This document shows positions 7,604 to 13,737 of a stretch of DNA of 16,269 nt, in pieces (position 1 is the first letter of the stretch; every line of letters begins with the position of its first letter). Source of the DNA: an uncultured Amaricoccus sp. (GTDB lineage: Bacteria > Pseudomonadota > Alphaproteobacteria > Rhodobacterales > Rhodobacteraceae); the NCBI RefSeq assembly GCF_937858865.1, contig NZ_CALLYO010000475.1, forward strand, positions 1 through 16,269. The letters are read 5' to 3'. The notes below the pieces were generated by a model. The model ran no database searches and was not told where the DNA came from. It saw only the letters and a program-made list of their open reading frames with translations. The translations under genes were made by a program, and so were the position numbers.

Positions 7604-8545
7604 CTATTCCTCGACCGGCGACCAGCCGTCGCCGGGATCGAAGCTGTCGATGGCGGCGGCGACGGAGAGGGTGTCCTCGCCGAGGTCCGCCTCGTAGACG
7701 ATGCCGGCCTCGCCGACCATGAAGCTCATCACGCCGGTCTGGCCGTAGTCGGCGGGGAAGGCGACGAGCGCGTGGCCGGCGACCATCTGGCCGTTGACCA
7801 TATAGTCGAGCGCGCCGCCGGGGGCGTGCGGCCCCTGCTTCGTCAGTATGTGGAAATAGTAGCCGAGGTAGGGCTCGGGCTCGACGTCGGTGCCGTCGAT
7901 GCTGTAGCCGTCGGCCGCGGCGCGGGCCATGAAGTCGCCGATCGGGCTCTCGGGCTGGCCGGGCTCGGAGGGCCAGTAGAGCCCGTCGTGGGTGCCGGCG
8001 GTGGAGAGGATCGCCGCGGCGAAGCTCGGCAGGCCGTTGCCGTCGGGGTCCGCGCTGCGGTAGGCGGCCTGGGCGCGCACGTAGCCGTGCAGGAGGTCGA
8101 TGACGTCGAGCTCGTTCTGGCCGATGCGGCGGAGCAGCACCTCGTCGCGGGCGGCGGCGGCGTCGAACCGCCATGCGCCGTCCGCCTCGGCGATCTCGAC
8201 CGGGAAGGGCCACTGGGCGCGGCCGATGTAGAGGGTGGCGCGCTCGCCCTCCTCGCCGGGGGCGACGGCGATGCGGTGCAGCTCCTCGTAGCTGGCGAGG
8301 AACTGCCGCCAGTCCTCGCGGTCGGCGGGGTCGTCGCCGGAGAAGATCACGTCCGCGTTCTCGGGGCCGAAGACGGCGAGGAGCGCGTCGGGGTCCTTGG
8401 CCCTGAGTGCCGCGATGACCGCCTCGGCCGCGGCGTCGGGGGTCGGGAAGGACTGCGGCTCGGCCTCGGCCGCCAGCGGAGCGGCGGAGACGAGCAGGAC
8501 CGCGGCGAGCGCGGCCCGGCAGGAGTTCGGCAGGTCCAACGTCAT
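7604..8545 (-). CDS. DUF2950 domain-containing secreted protein
   Basis: A 313-residue protein of the DUF2950 family (PF11453), exported to the periplasm or beyond. A signal peptide covers residues 1-28 (hydrophobic AALAAVLLVSAAPLA, then AEA before E29). The mature part begins with SFPTPDAAAEAVIAALRAKD, reminiscent of ligand-binding NTF2-like proteins. Later family features are FPVEIAEADGAWRFD, ELDVIDLLHGYVRAQAAY, EPYLGYYFHILTKQGPHAPGG and GQMVAGHALVAFPADYG near the C-terminus. The frame allows a GTG at 8551, but AGAGAGG (8554-8560) would then be only two bases away. The ATG at 8545 has eight-base spacing and leaves a better signal peptide, so it is chosen. It lies 15 bases behind the DUF3300 gene, and from memory the two families are commonly paired. 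The biochemical role is unknown. Confidence 0.88.
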   Translation of the reverse strand: MTLDLPNSCRAALAAVLLVSAAPLAAEAEPQSFPTPDAAAEAVIAALRAKDPDALLAVFGPENADVIFSGDDPADREDWRQFLASYEELHRIAVAPGEEGERATLYIGRAQWPFPVEIAEADGAWRFDAAAARDEVLLRRIGQNELDVIDLLHGYVRAQAAYRSADPDGNGLPSFAAAILSTAGTHDGLYWPSEPGQPESPIGDFMARAAADGYSIDGTDVEPEPYLGYYFHILTKQGPHAPGGALDYMVNGQMVAGHALVAFPADYGQTGVMSFMVGEAGIVYEADLGEDTLSVAAAIDSFDPGDGWSPVEE

Positions 8546-8553
8546 CGCCACAT

Positions 8554-8560
8554 CCTCTCT
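8554..8560 (-). promoter_or_regulatory. Ribosome binding site that decides the DUF2950 start
   Basis: AGAGAGG on the minus strand lies eight bases from the ATG at 8545 but only two from the in-frame GTG at 8551. This favours the ATG. It sits immediately next to the DUF3300 stop codon at 8561-8563. Confidence 0.55.
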
Positions 8561-9928
8561 CTAGCGCCTGCGGTGCCCGCCGTCGCGGCTGTGGGCGCCG
8601 CGGGCCTTGGCGGCCTTGGCATGGCCGCCGCCGCCGTGCTGCTTGAACGCCGAGGCCTTGGCCGGCGCCTTCTTCGGCGGCTTGTGGGCGGCCTTCGCCC
8701 GGCTGACCGCCTGCGGGTGCTTCTTGGCCGCCTTGGCGGCCTTGGCCTTGTTCTTGCTGAGGTCGCCCCGATCGAGCGCGGCCTTGGTCTTCTTGGCGTC
8801 GATCTTCTTCGGGGTGAGCGCGCTGTCCCTGGGCTTCGCCGGCAGGTCCTTGCGCTCGCCGAGCTTGGCGCCGATCTCCTGGCGCGAGGCGCCCTTGCCG
8901 TCGCCGCGGGCCGCGGCCTTGTCCCTGACCTTCGCCGCGTCGACCCCGCCGCCCTTGGCCTTGCGCTCGGCGAGCCGCTCGCGCGCCTGCGCCTGCTGCT
9001 CGGGCGAGGGCTTCCAGGTGCCGGGGCGGTCGCCGGTGCGCTCGGCGACGCGGTTGCGGACCTCGTCGCGATTGCTGCCGGCGATCACGTTGGTGCGGTC
9101 GCGGTCGATGGTGACGTCGCCGTTGATGTCGATGTCGCGGTTGGGGCGGAGGTCGCCCTCGTCCCAGTCGATATGCGCCGGCCCGTGCCAGTAGTCGTCC
9201 CAGTCGTCATCGTCGTCGAAGATCTCGTCCACGAGGAGGGCGCTGCCGAAGGCGATGGCGCCGGTGGCGAGGAGGTTGGGGCCGCCGGAGTCGATGACCG
9301 CCGGCTGGGTGTAGGGCGTGGTGTAGGCGGTGGTGGCGTCGTACTGCGGGACGTAGACGACGTCGGGCTCGGCCGGGACGATCGAGATGCTGTCGCCGGT
9401 CTCCTCGACCACCTGGGCGTCGTTGGTGGCGAGGTTGCCGACCGCGGCGGCGCGCGCCCGCTGGCGCTGGACCGCGTCGAGCACGTCGTCGGGCTGCGCC
9501 AGGATGGCGTCGCCGAGCTGCTCGGTCCAGTCGATGTCGGTCGCCATCGTCGTGACCACGCTCGGGAAGCCGCCGGCGAGGACCTGCACGCTCGGGTCCC
9601 AGTCCTCCGTCTCGGCCCTGGCGGCGCGGTCCTTGGGGGAGAGATCCGGCTCGGCGGCGAGGAAGCGGTCGGCCTTGATGATGTCGAGGGGGTAGGTCGA
9701 GGCGACGAGCACCTGGGTCAGGAGCGAATCGGGGTAGAGCGCGACCGGCGCGACGAGCGTGTCGAGCTCGTCGTCGCCGAGGAGTCCCTCGTCCTCGGCC
9801 GCCGCGGCGGCCGTCTCCGCGGTGACGACGGCGTCGGGGGCATCGGCGGCGGCGTCCTGCGCCCTGAGGGTGGCAGGGGCGGCGGCGATGGCGAGCGCGA
9901 GCGCGCCGACCAGAGCCCTGTTTCGCAT
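8561..9928 (-). CDS. DUF3300 domain-containing secreted protein with Lys/Ala-rich tail
   Basis: A 455-residue exported protein. The signal peptide is residues 1-23 (MRNR, hydrophobic core, cleavage likely LRA|Q). The DUF3300 domain (PF11737) runs from about 50 to 210, recognised by LDTLVAPVALYPDSLLTQVL, VASTYPLDIIKADRFL, a W-D-P-S-V motif and ends near PDVVYVPQYD. An extremely acidic linker follows (about 232-256, containing FDDDDDWDDYW). Then comes a charged region (DINGDVTIDRDRTNVIAGSN) and a long basic tail from about 315 to the end, rich in Lys, Ala, Arg and Gly with AKAAKAAKK-type runs and a GGGGH element. The start ATG at 9928 has AGGAGG two bases upstream. It is the first gene of a two-gene operon with DUF2950. 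Polyanion binding by the tail is inference, and the family function is unknown. Confidence 0.87.
   Translation of the reverse strand: MRNRALVGALALAIAAAPATLRAQDAAADAPDAVVTAETAAAAAEDEGLLGDDELDTLVAPVALYPDSLLTQVLVASTYPLDIIKADRFLAAEPDLSPKDRAARAETEDWDPSVQVLAGGFPSVVTTMATDIDWTEQLGDAILAQPDDVLDAVQRQRARAAAVGNLATNDAQVVEETGDSISIVPAEPDVVYVPQYDATTAYTTPYTQPAVIDSGGPNLLATGAIAFGSALLVDEIFDDDDDWDDYWHGPAHIDWDEGDLRPNRDIDINGDVTIDRDRTNVIAGSNRDEVRNRVAERTGDRPGTWKPSPEQQAQARERLAERKAKGGGVDAAKVRDKAAARGDGKGASRQEIGAKLGERKDLPAKPRDSALTPKKIDAKKTKAALDRGDLSKNKAKAAKAAKKHPQAVSRAKAAHKPPKKAPAKASAFKQHGGGGHAKAAKARGAHSRDGGHRRR
8603..8745. repeat. Low-complexity repeat GGCCTTGG in the DUF3300 tail
   Basis: The 8-mer ggccttgg recurs at 8603-8610, 8612-8619, 8654-8661 and 8738-8745. 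On the minus strand it encodes Ala-Lys-Ala units of the basic tail. This is codon-level low complexity rather than a mobile or intergenic repeat, but it could allow slippage or recombination within the tail. Confidence 0.55.
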
Positions 9929-9930
9929 GG

Positions 9931-9956
9931 CCTCCTCCCCCGAGCCCCGACGGGGG
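9931..9956 (-). promoter_or_regulatory. Leader hairpin abutting the DUF3300 ribosome site
   Basis: On the minus strand CCCCCG (from 9951-9956) and CGGGGG (from 9937-9942) form a perfect 6-bp stem with an 8-base loop. AGGAGG (9931-9936) follows at once, two bases before the ATG at 9928. A second, partly overlapping GCCCC/GGGGC pairing is also possible. The hairpin stacks directly on the ribosome site and could affect translation of DUF3300 and, through coupling, DUF2950. Confidence 0.4.
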
Positions 9957-9984
9957 CCCTTTCCGCTTTCCGCCCGATCATAGA

Positions 9985-10003
9985 CCGGCGCCGGGCCGGC
10001 GCC
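9985..10003 (-). terminator. GC inverted repeat between denD-like and DUF3300 genes
   Basis: GGCGCC at 9987-9992 and again at 9998-10003 can pair across a five-base spacer; the 8-mer ccggcgcc is also directly repeated. It lies 10 bases downstream of the stop of the SDR gene on the minus strand. There is no uridine run after it, so it may be only a weak transcription terminator or a chance GC structure. It suggests that the SDR gene and DUF3300 are separate units. Confidence 0.3.
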
Positions 10004-10013
10004 AGAAGCTGGC

Positions 10014-10982
10014 TCAACGGGGGCCGATGGTGCCGCCGAGCTCGTCGGCGATGTGCTGCTCGATGATCGCCTCGAACGAGGGGTCGGCCTCGAAGCCGAG
10101 GGCGAGGGCGCGGGCGGGGTCGAAGTTCTCCGGCCAGCCGGCGACGATGCGGGCGATCGTCTCGTCGGGCTCGCGGCGAATCAGCGCCGCCGCCGCGTCG
10201 CCGGCGACGCGGCGGAGCGCCTCGATCTGCTCGCCGACCGTGGCGGAGAGGCCGGGCATGGTGAGGCAGCGGCGGGCGCCGAGCGGGCCCGTGTCCATGG
10301 TCATGGCGTGGCGGAGGAAGCCCACGGCCGCGCGCGGGCTGGCGTGCCAGTGGCGGACGTCCTCGCTGACCGGGAGGACGGCTTCGCGGCCGGCGAGGGG
10401 CTCGCGCAGGATGTTGGAGAAGAAGCCGGAGGCGGCCTTGTTGGGAGCGCCGGGGCGGATGCAGATGGTGGGCAGGCGGATGCCGACGCCGTCGAGGAAG
10501 CCGCGGCGGGAATAGTCGTTGAGCAGGAGCTCGCCCATCGCCTTCTGGGTGCCGTAGCTGGTCAGCGGCTGGGAGAAGAAGGTGTCGCCGATCGCATCGG
10601 GGAAGGGGGCGCCGAAGACGGCGATCGACGAGGTGAAGACGACGCGCGGGCGGTAGTCGGGCTGGGCGCGGATCGCCTCGAAGAGGTTGCGGGTGCCGTC
10701 GAAGTTGACCCGGTAGCCCTTCTCGAAGTTCGCCTCGGCCTCGCCGGAGACGATGGCGGCGAGGTGGAAGATGACGTCGGGGCGGGTGGCGACCTCGGCC
10801 GCGACCGCCGCGGCGTCGGCGAGGTCGAGCGTGCCGCTGGTGGCGGGGATGCCGCCGGCCGGCGGCTCGGGCGCCACGACGTCGACGAGGGCGAGGCCGG
10901 TGATCCCGGCCGGGTCGGCCGCGAGCGAGGCGGCGAGCTTCGCGCCGACCATGCCGGCCGCGCCGATGATGAGTGCCTGCAT
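10014..10982 (-). CDS. denD: NAD-dependent epimerase/dehydratase-type SDR, probable D-erythronate dehydrogenase
   Basis: An extended SDR of 322 residues, cytosolic. The Rossmann motif GAAGMVG is at 7-13, an acidic NAD-selecting Asp at about 34 (LALVDVV), and FHLAAIVSGEAE at 72-83. The catalytic residues are serine in FTSSIAVFG (S118/S119) and YGTQK (Y143, K147). The stretches FGAPFPDAIGDTF and IRLPTICIRPGAPNKAASGF match what I recall of DenD, which oxidises D-erythronate to 2-keto-D-erythronate with NAD+. The start at 10982 is chosen over an open extension to 11189 because GGGAGGG (10991-10997) lies eight bases upstream and the Rossmann fold begins at once. The other genes of that pathway (isomerase, kinase, decarboxylase: OtnI/OtnK/OtnC) are not in the window. 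SDR family: certain. Substrate: probable. Confidence 0.85.
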   Translation of the reverse strand: MQALIIGAAGMVGAKLAASLAADPAGITGLALVDVVAPEPPAGGIPATSGTLDLADAAAVAAEVATRPDVIFHLAAIVSGEAEANFEKGYRVNFDGTRNLFEAIRAQPDYRPRVVFTSSIAVFGAPFPDAIGDTFFSQPLTSYGTQKAMGELLLNDYSRRGFLDGVGIRLPTICIRPGAPNKAASGFFSNILREPLAGREAVLPVSEDVRHWHASPRAAVGFLRHAMTMDTGPLGARRCLTMPGLSATVGEQIEALRRVAGDAAAALIRREPDETIARIVAGWPENFDPARALALGFEADPSFEAIIEQHIADELGGTIGPR

Positions 10983-11167
10983 GACAGACTCCCTCCCTTG
11001 CTGTCGGGATTGGCTAGCACGGACGGGCGAGGGGAGCCAGAAGCGGCCGATGGGTCGCGGCGGGGGCAGGTGGGCGGGGCGGAGCCGGCTTGCCGGCGTC
11101 CCGTGGTCCGAGGCGGGGCTTGCGACGAGATGAACCGTCGGCCGCGCCCCGTGACGCATTAACGCAC

Positions 11168-11190
11168 CTTGCCATGCGGTTAACGGCAAG
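11168..11190. promoter_or_regulatory. Inverted repeat CTTGCC-N11-GGCAAG, operator-like
   Basis: CTTGCC at 11168-11173 and GGCAAG at 11185-11190 form perfect 6-bp arms 17 bases apart centre to centre. They flank GGTTAAC within the AT-richer island between two divergent genes. The spacing and position fit a dimeric regulator site. No family can be assigned. Confidence 0.35.
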
Positions 11191-11224
11191 AGGAATGTCT
11201 TTTCATTACAGCAGGTTGGTAGAA

Positions 11225-11241
11225 GCCCGCACTGTGCGGGC
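11225..11241. promoter_or_regulatory. 17-base perfect palindrome GCCCGCAC-T-GTGCGGGC
   Basis: Two 8-bp arms meet around a single central T, about 125 bases upstream of the exporter start. As DNA it looks like an operator half-site pair. As RNA it could form a 7-bp stem with a 3-base loop. There is no T-run after it, so termination is unlikely. Confidence 0.45.
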
Positions 11242-11364
11242 CGCTTGCGCCGCGCGCCTCGGCGCGGGCACTGGGGCTCGTTCGGAGGCGCGGGGCGGCC
11301 CGCGGGACTTGTCTCGTCGGGGTGTGCTTGCTAGTCGGGGAGCGACGGATCGGGGAAGGGCGCG

Positions 11365-13146
11365 ATGGCGCGGCAGACGATCGCGGCGGAGCGCGCCAAG
11401 GCGCGGACGGTTGGCCCCCTGCGCGGCCTGTGGCCGTTCGTGCGGCCTTATCGCCGGCTGCTCTGGGGGGCGCTCGCGGCGCTGACCGCGACGGCCGGGC
11501 TCTCGCTCAGCCTGCCGCTGGCGGTGCGGCGGGTCATCGACAACTTCTTCGCTGAGTCGCTTCGCCTCGTCGACGCCTACTTCCTCGCCGCGCTCGGGAT
11601 CGCGGCGCTGCTCGCCGTTGGAACGGCGCTGCGCTACTATCTCGTCACCCGGCTCGGCGAGCGGGTGATCGCCGACATCCGCCGGGCGATCTACGACCGG
11701 GTGATCGGCATGAGCCCGGGCTTCTACGAACGGATCATGACCGGCGAGGTGCTCTCGCGGCTGACCACCGACACGACGCTCGTCCTCTCGGTGATCGGCT
11801 CCTCGGTTTCGGTGGCGCTGCGCAACTTCCTCACGCTGGTCGGGGGGCTGGCGCTCCTCCTCTGGACCAGCCCCAAGCTCTCCGCCCTCGTCCTCGTCGG
11901 CGTGCCGCTCGTCGTCGTCCCGATCCTCACCCTCGGCCGGCGGCTGCGCCGCCTCTCGCGCGAGAACCAGGACCGGATCGCCGCCTCGAGCGCGGAAGCC
12001 TCGGAGAGCCTGCTCGCCGCGCAGACGGTGCAGGCCTATACCCACGAGGCGGCGAGCCGGGCGAGCTTCGGCGCGCTGACCGAGGGTGCCTACGATTCCG
12101 CGCTCGCCCGCATTCGGACGCGGGCGTTCCTCACCGCGATCGTCATCTTCCTCGTCTTCGCCGCCATCGTCGCCGTGCTCTGGATCGGCGCCCGCGACGT
12201 CCGCGCCGGGGCGATGAGCCCGGGCGAGCTGGTCCAGTTCGTCATCTACGCCGTCCTCGTCGCCGGCTCGGTCGCCGCCCTCTCCGAGATCTGGGGCGAG
12301 CTGCAGCGCGCCGCCGGCGCGACCGAGCGGATGATCGAGCTCATCAACGCCGTCGATCCGATCGCCGATCCGGTGCATCCGGTGCCGCTGCCGGGGCGGG
12401 TGAAGGGGGCGATCGACTTCGAGGAGGTCACCTTCCACTATCCGGCCCGGCCCGACGCCCCGGCGCTGCACGATCTCACCCTGCGCATCCGGCCGGGCGA
12501 GACGGTGGCGCTGGTCGGACCCTCGGGCGCGGGAAAGACCACACTCTTCCAGCTCCTGCTGCGGTTCTTCGATCCGGACGCGGGGCGGGTCATGCTCGAC
12601 GGCGTGGACATCCGCACCCTCGCGCGCGGCGATCTGCGGCGGCAGTTCGCGCTCGTGCCGCAGGAGCCGGTGATCTTCGCCACCTCGGCGCGCGAGAACA
12701 TCCGCTTCGGCCGGCCGGAGGCCACGGACGCCGAGGTGGAGGCCGCCGCCCGGGCCGCCGCGGCGCACGAGTTCATCGACCGCTTTCCGCAGGGCTACGA
12801 CACCTGGGTGGGCGAGCGCGGCGTCATGCTGTCGGGCGGCCAGCGCCAGCGGCTCGCGATCGCCCGCGCCATCCTGCGCGACGCGCCGGTCCTGCTCCTC
12901 GACGAGGCGACGAGCGCGCTCGACGCCGAGAGCGAGCGGGCGGTGCAGCAGGCGGTCGAGCGGCTGGCCGAGGAGCGCACGACCCTCGTCATCGCCCACC
13001 GCCTCGCCACCGTGAAGCGGGCGGACCGCATCATCGTCCTGCAGGACGGCCGGATCGTCGCCGAGGGCAGCCACGGCGCGCTGGTCGCCGAGGGCGGCCT
13101 CTACGCCCGCCTGGCGCGCCTTCAGTTCACCGACGGCGTGGCGTGA
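11365..13146 (+). CDS. MsbA-like ABC exporter (fused permease and ATPase)
   Basis: A 593-residue half-transporter of the MsbA/ABCB type that would dimerise in the inner membrane and export a lipid or hydrophobic substrate using ATP. Six membrane helices are spread over about residues 32-310 (e.g. LLWGALAALTATAGLSLSL, AIVIFLVFAAIVAVLW). In the ATPase domain Walker A GPSGAGKT is at 385-392, the Q-loop Q433 in VPQEP, the signature LSGGQ at 489-493, Walker B VLLLDE ending at E514, and the switch H545 in IAHRLAT. All are intact. The start has GGGAAGGG four bases upstream. It resembles the alphaproteobacterial 'MsbA-related' subgroup (TIGR02204) more than true lipid A flippase MsbA. The substrate cannot be read from sequence. 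The LysM gene follows 49 bases later and may be co-transcribed. Codons prefer C in the third position, unlike the MoxR operon. Confidence 0.93.
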   Translation: MARQTIAAERAKARTVGPLRGLWPFVRPYRRLLWGALAALTATAGLSLSLPLAVRRVIDNFFAESLRLVDAYFLAALGIAALLAVGTALRYYLVTRLGERVIADIRRAIYDRVIGMSPGFYERIMTGEVLSRLTTDTTLVLSVIGSSVSVALRNFLTLVGGLALLLWTSPKLSALVLVGVPLVVVPILTLGRRLRRLSRENQDRIAASSAEASESLLAAQTVQAYTHEAASRASFGALTEGAYDSALARIRTRAFLTAIVIFLVFAAIVAVLWIGARDVRAGAMSPGELVQFVIYAVLVAGSVAALSEIWGELQRAAGATERMIELINAVDPIADPVHPVPLPGRVKGAIDFEEVTFHYPARPDAPALHDLTLRIRPGETVALVGPSGAGKTTLFQLLLRFFDPDAGRVMLDGVDIRTLARGDLRRQFALVPQEPVIFATSARENIRFGRPEATDAEVEAAARAAAAHEFIDRFPQGYDTWVGERGVMLSGGQRQRLAIARAILRDAPVLLLDEATSALDAESERAVQQAVERLAEERTTLVIAHRLATVKRADRIIVLQDGRIVAEGSHGALVAEGGLYARLARLQFTDGVA

Positions 13147-13195
13147 ACCTCTCGCCACCTCGGGCGTTTGCCGGGATCAACGAAGGGAGACGACA

Positions 13196-13639
13196 ATGGG
13201 ACTCTGGGACTTCGTGAAGAACGCCGGCAAGGCGCTCGGCATCGGCGATGCCGAGGCGGCCGAGGCGCCGGCGCCCGACGCGCTGAAGAAGGAGGTCGAG
13301 GATCTCGGCCTCAAGGCGGAGGGGCTGAAGGTCACCGTCGACGGCGACACGGTCAGGGTGAGCGGCAAGGCGGCGAGCCAGGCGGAGAAGGAGAAGGTGA
13401 TCCTCGCGGTCGGCAACGTCGCGGGCGTCGCCAAGGTCGAGGAGGAGATCGAGACGCCGGAGCCGGCGGCGCAGCCGGTCTTCCACACCGTGGTCAAGGG
13501 CGACACGCTCTGGAAGATCTCCGAGAAGACGCTGGGCAGCGGCGCGCGCTACAAGGAGATCTTCGAGGCAAACCGCCCGATGCTGAGCGATCCCGACAAG
13601 ATCTATCCCGGGCAGGTGCTTCGCATTCCGCCGAAGTAG
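13196..13639 (+). CDS. lysM: BON-LysM protein (LysM/Kbp, YgaU-like)
   Basis: A 147-residue protein with an N-terminal helix (MGLWDFVKNAGKALGIG), a BON domain (about 28-88, ending VGNVAGVAKVEEEI) and a C-terminal LysM domain (about 94-145: FHTVVKGDTLWKISEKTLG, FEANRPMLSDPDKIYPGQVL, RIPPK). Length and order match E. coli YgaU/Kbp, shown there to be a potassium-binding protein, although the name refers to peptidoglycan binding. There is no signal peptide, which fits a cytosolic role as in E. coli. The ribosome site AAGGGAGA (13183-13190) is five bases before the ATG. It lies 49 bases after the ABC exporter and 98 bases before the acyl-CoA synthetase. The family is certain; whether this protein senses K+ here is inference. 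Confidence 0.93.
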   Translation: MGLWDFVKNAGKALGIGDAEAAEAPAPDALKKEVEDLGLKAEGLKVTVDGDTVRVSGKAASQAEKEKVILAVGNVAGVAKVEEEIETPEPAAQPVFHTVVKGDTLWKISEKTLGSGARYKEIFEANRPMLSDPDKIYPGQVLRIPPK

Positions 13640-13680
13640 GCCGCCCGCGGTCCTCTCGTGTGCCTTGTGCGGCGCGGCGC

Positions 13681-13707
13681 GGCCCACCATTATCCTCGGG
13701 GTGGGCC
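13681..13707. terminator. Inverted repeat GGCCCACC-N11-GGTGGGCC between lysM and acyl-CoA synthetase
   Basis: Perfect 8-bp arms (13681-13688 and 13700-13707) flank an 11-base loop, attatcctcgg. It lies 41 bases after the lysM stop and 30 bases before the synthetase start. Only TTG follows, so if it is a terminator it is an imperfect one. It could equally be an operator for the synthetase, since the A/T-richer TTATCCT in the loop might serve as part of a -10 region. Confidence 0.4.
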
Positions 13708-13737
13708 TTGCATGCCCGTCGGCGCGGGGAGAGGCGG

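Larger units (their letters stand above)
10983..11364. promoter_or_regulatory. Divergent 382-bp intergenic region with AT-richer island
   Basis: This region separates the denD-like gene (-) from the ABC exporter gene (+) and must hold their promoters. Around 11157-11222 lies an island clearly poorer in G+C than the rest of the window. It contains two TTAACG elements, an inverted repeat (11168-11190) and stretches such as TTTTCATTACA. A 17-base palindrome follows at 11225-11241. The exporter ribosome site GGGAAGGG ends four bases before the ATG at 11365. No coding potential was seen here: the open frames are extensions or shadows of the neighbours. No clear -35/-10 pair was found. Confidence 0.6.

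Noticed and set aside
8590..8760. Short repeated units that could suggest a CRISPR-like or satellite array
   Set aside because: Units are irregularly spaced, only 8 bases, and are in-frame Ala/Lys codons of the DUF3300 tail.
7772..10066. 764-codon plus-strand frame across DUF2950 and DUF3300
   Set aside because: Val/Gly/Leu/Arg-rich shadow crossing gene boundaries, while the minus-strand frames have signal peptides, ribosome sites and known domains.
10983..11189. Upstream extension of the denD-like frame
   Set aside because: The Rossmann motif starts right after the ATG at 10982, which has GGGAGGG at eight bases; the extension is a random intergenic translation.
11206..13158. 650-codon minus-strand frame opposite the ABC exporter
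   Set aside because: Low-complexity antisense shadow; the plus strand has all ABC motifs intact.
13168..13737. Upstream extension of the acyl-CoA synthetase frame through lysM
   Set aside because: It is an out-of-frame reading of lysM with Arg/Gly-rich low complexity; the ATG at 13738 has a good ribosome site and the family begins there.
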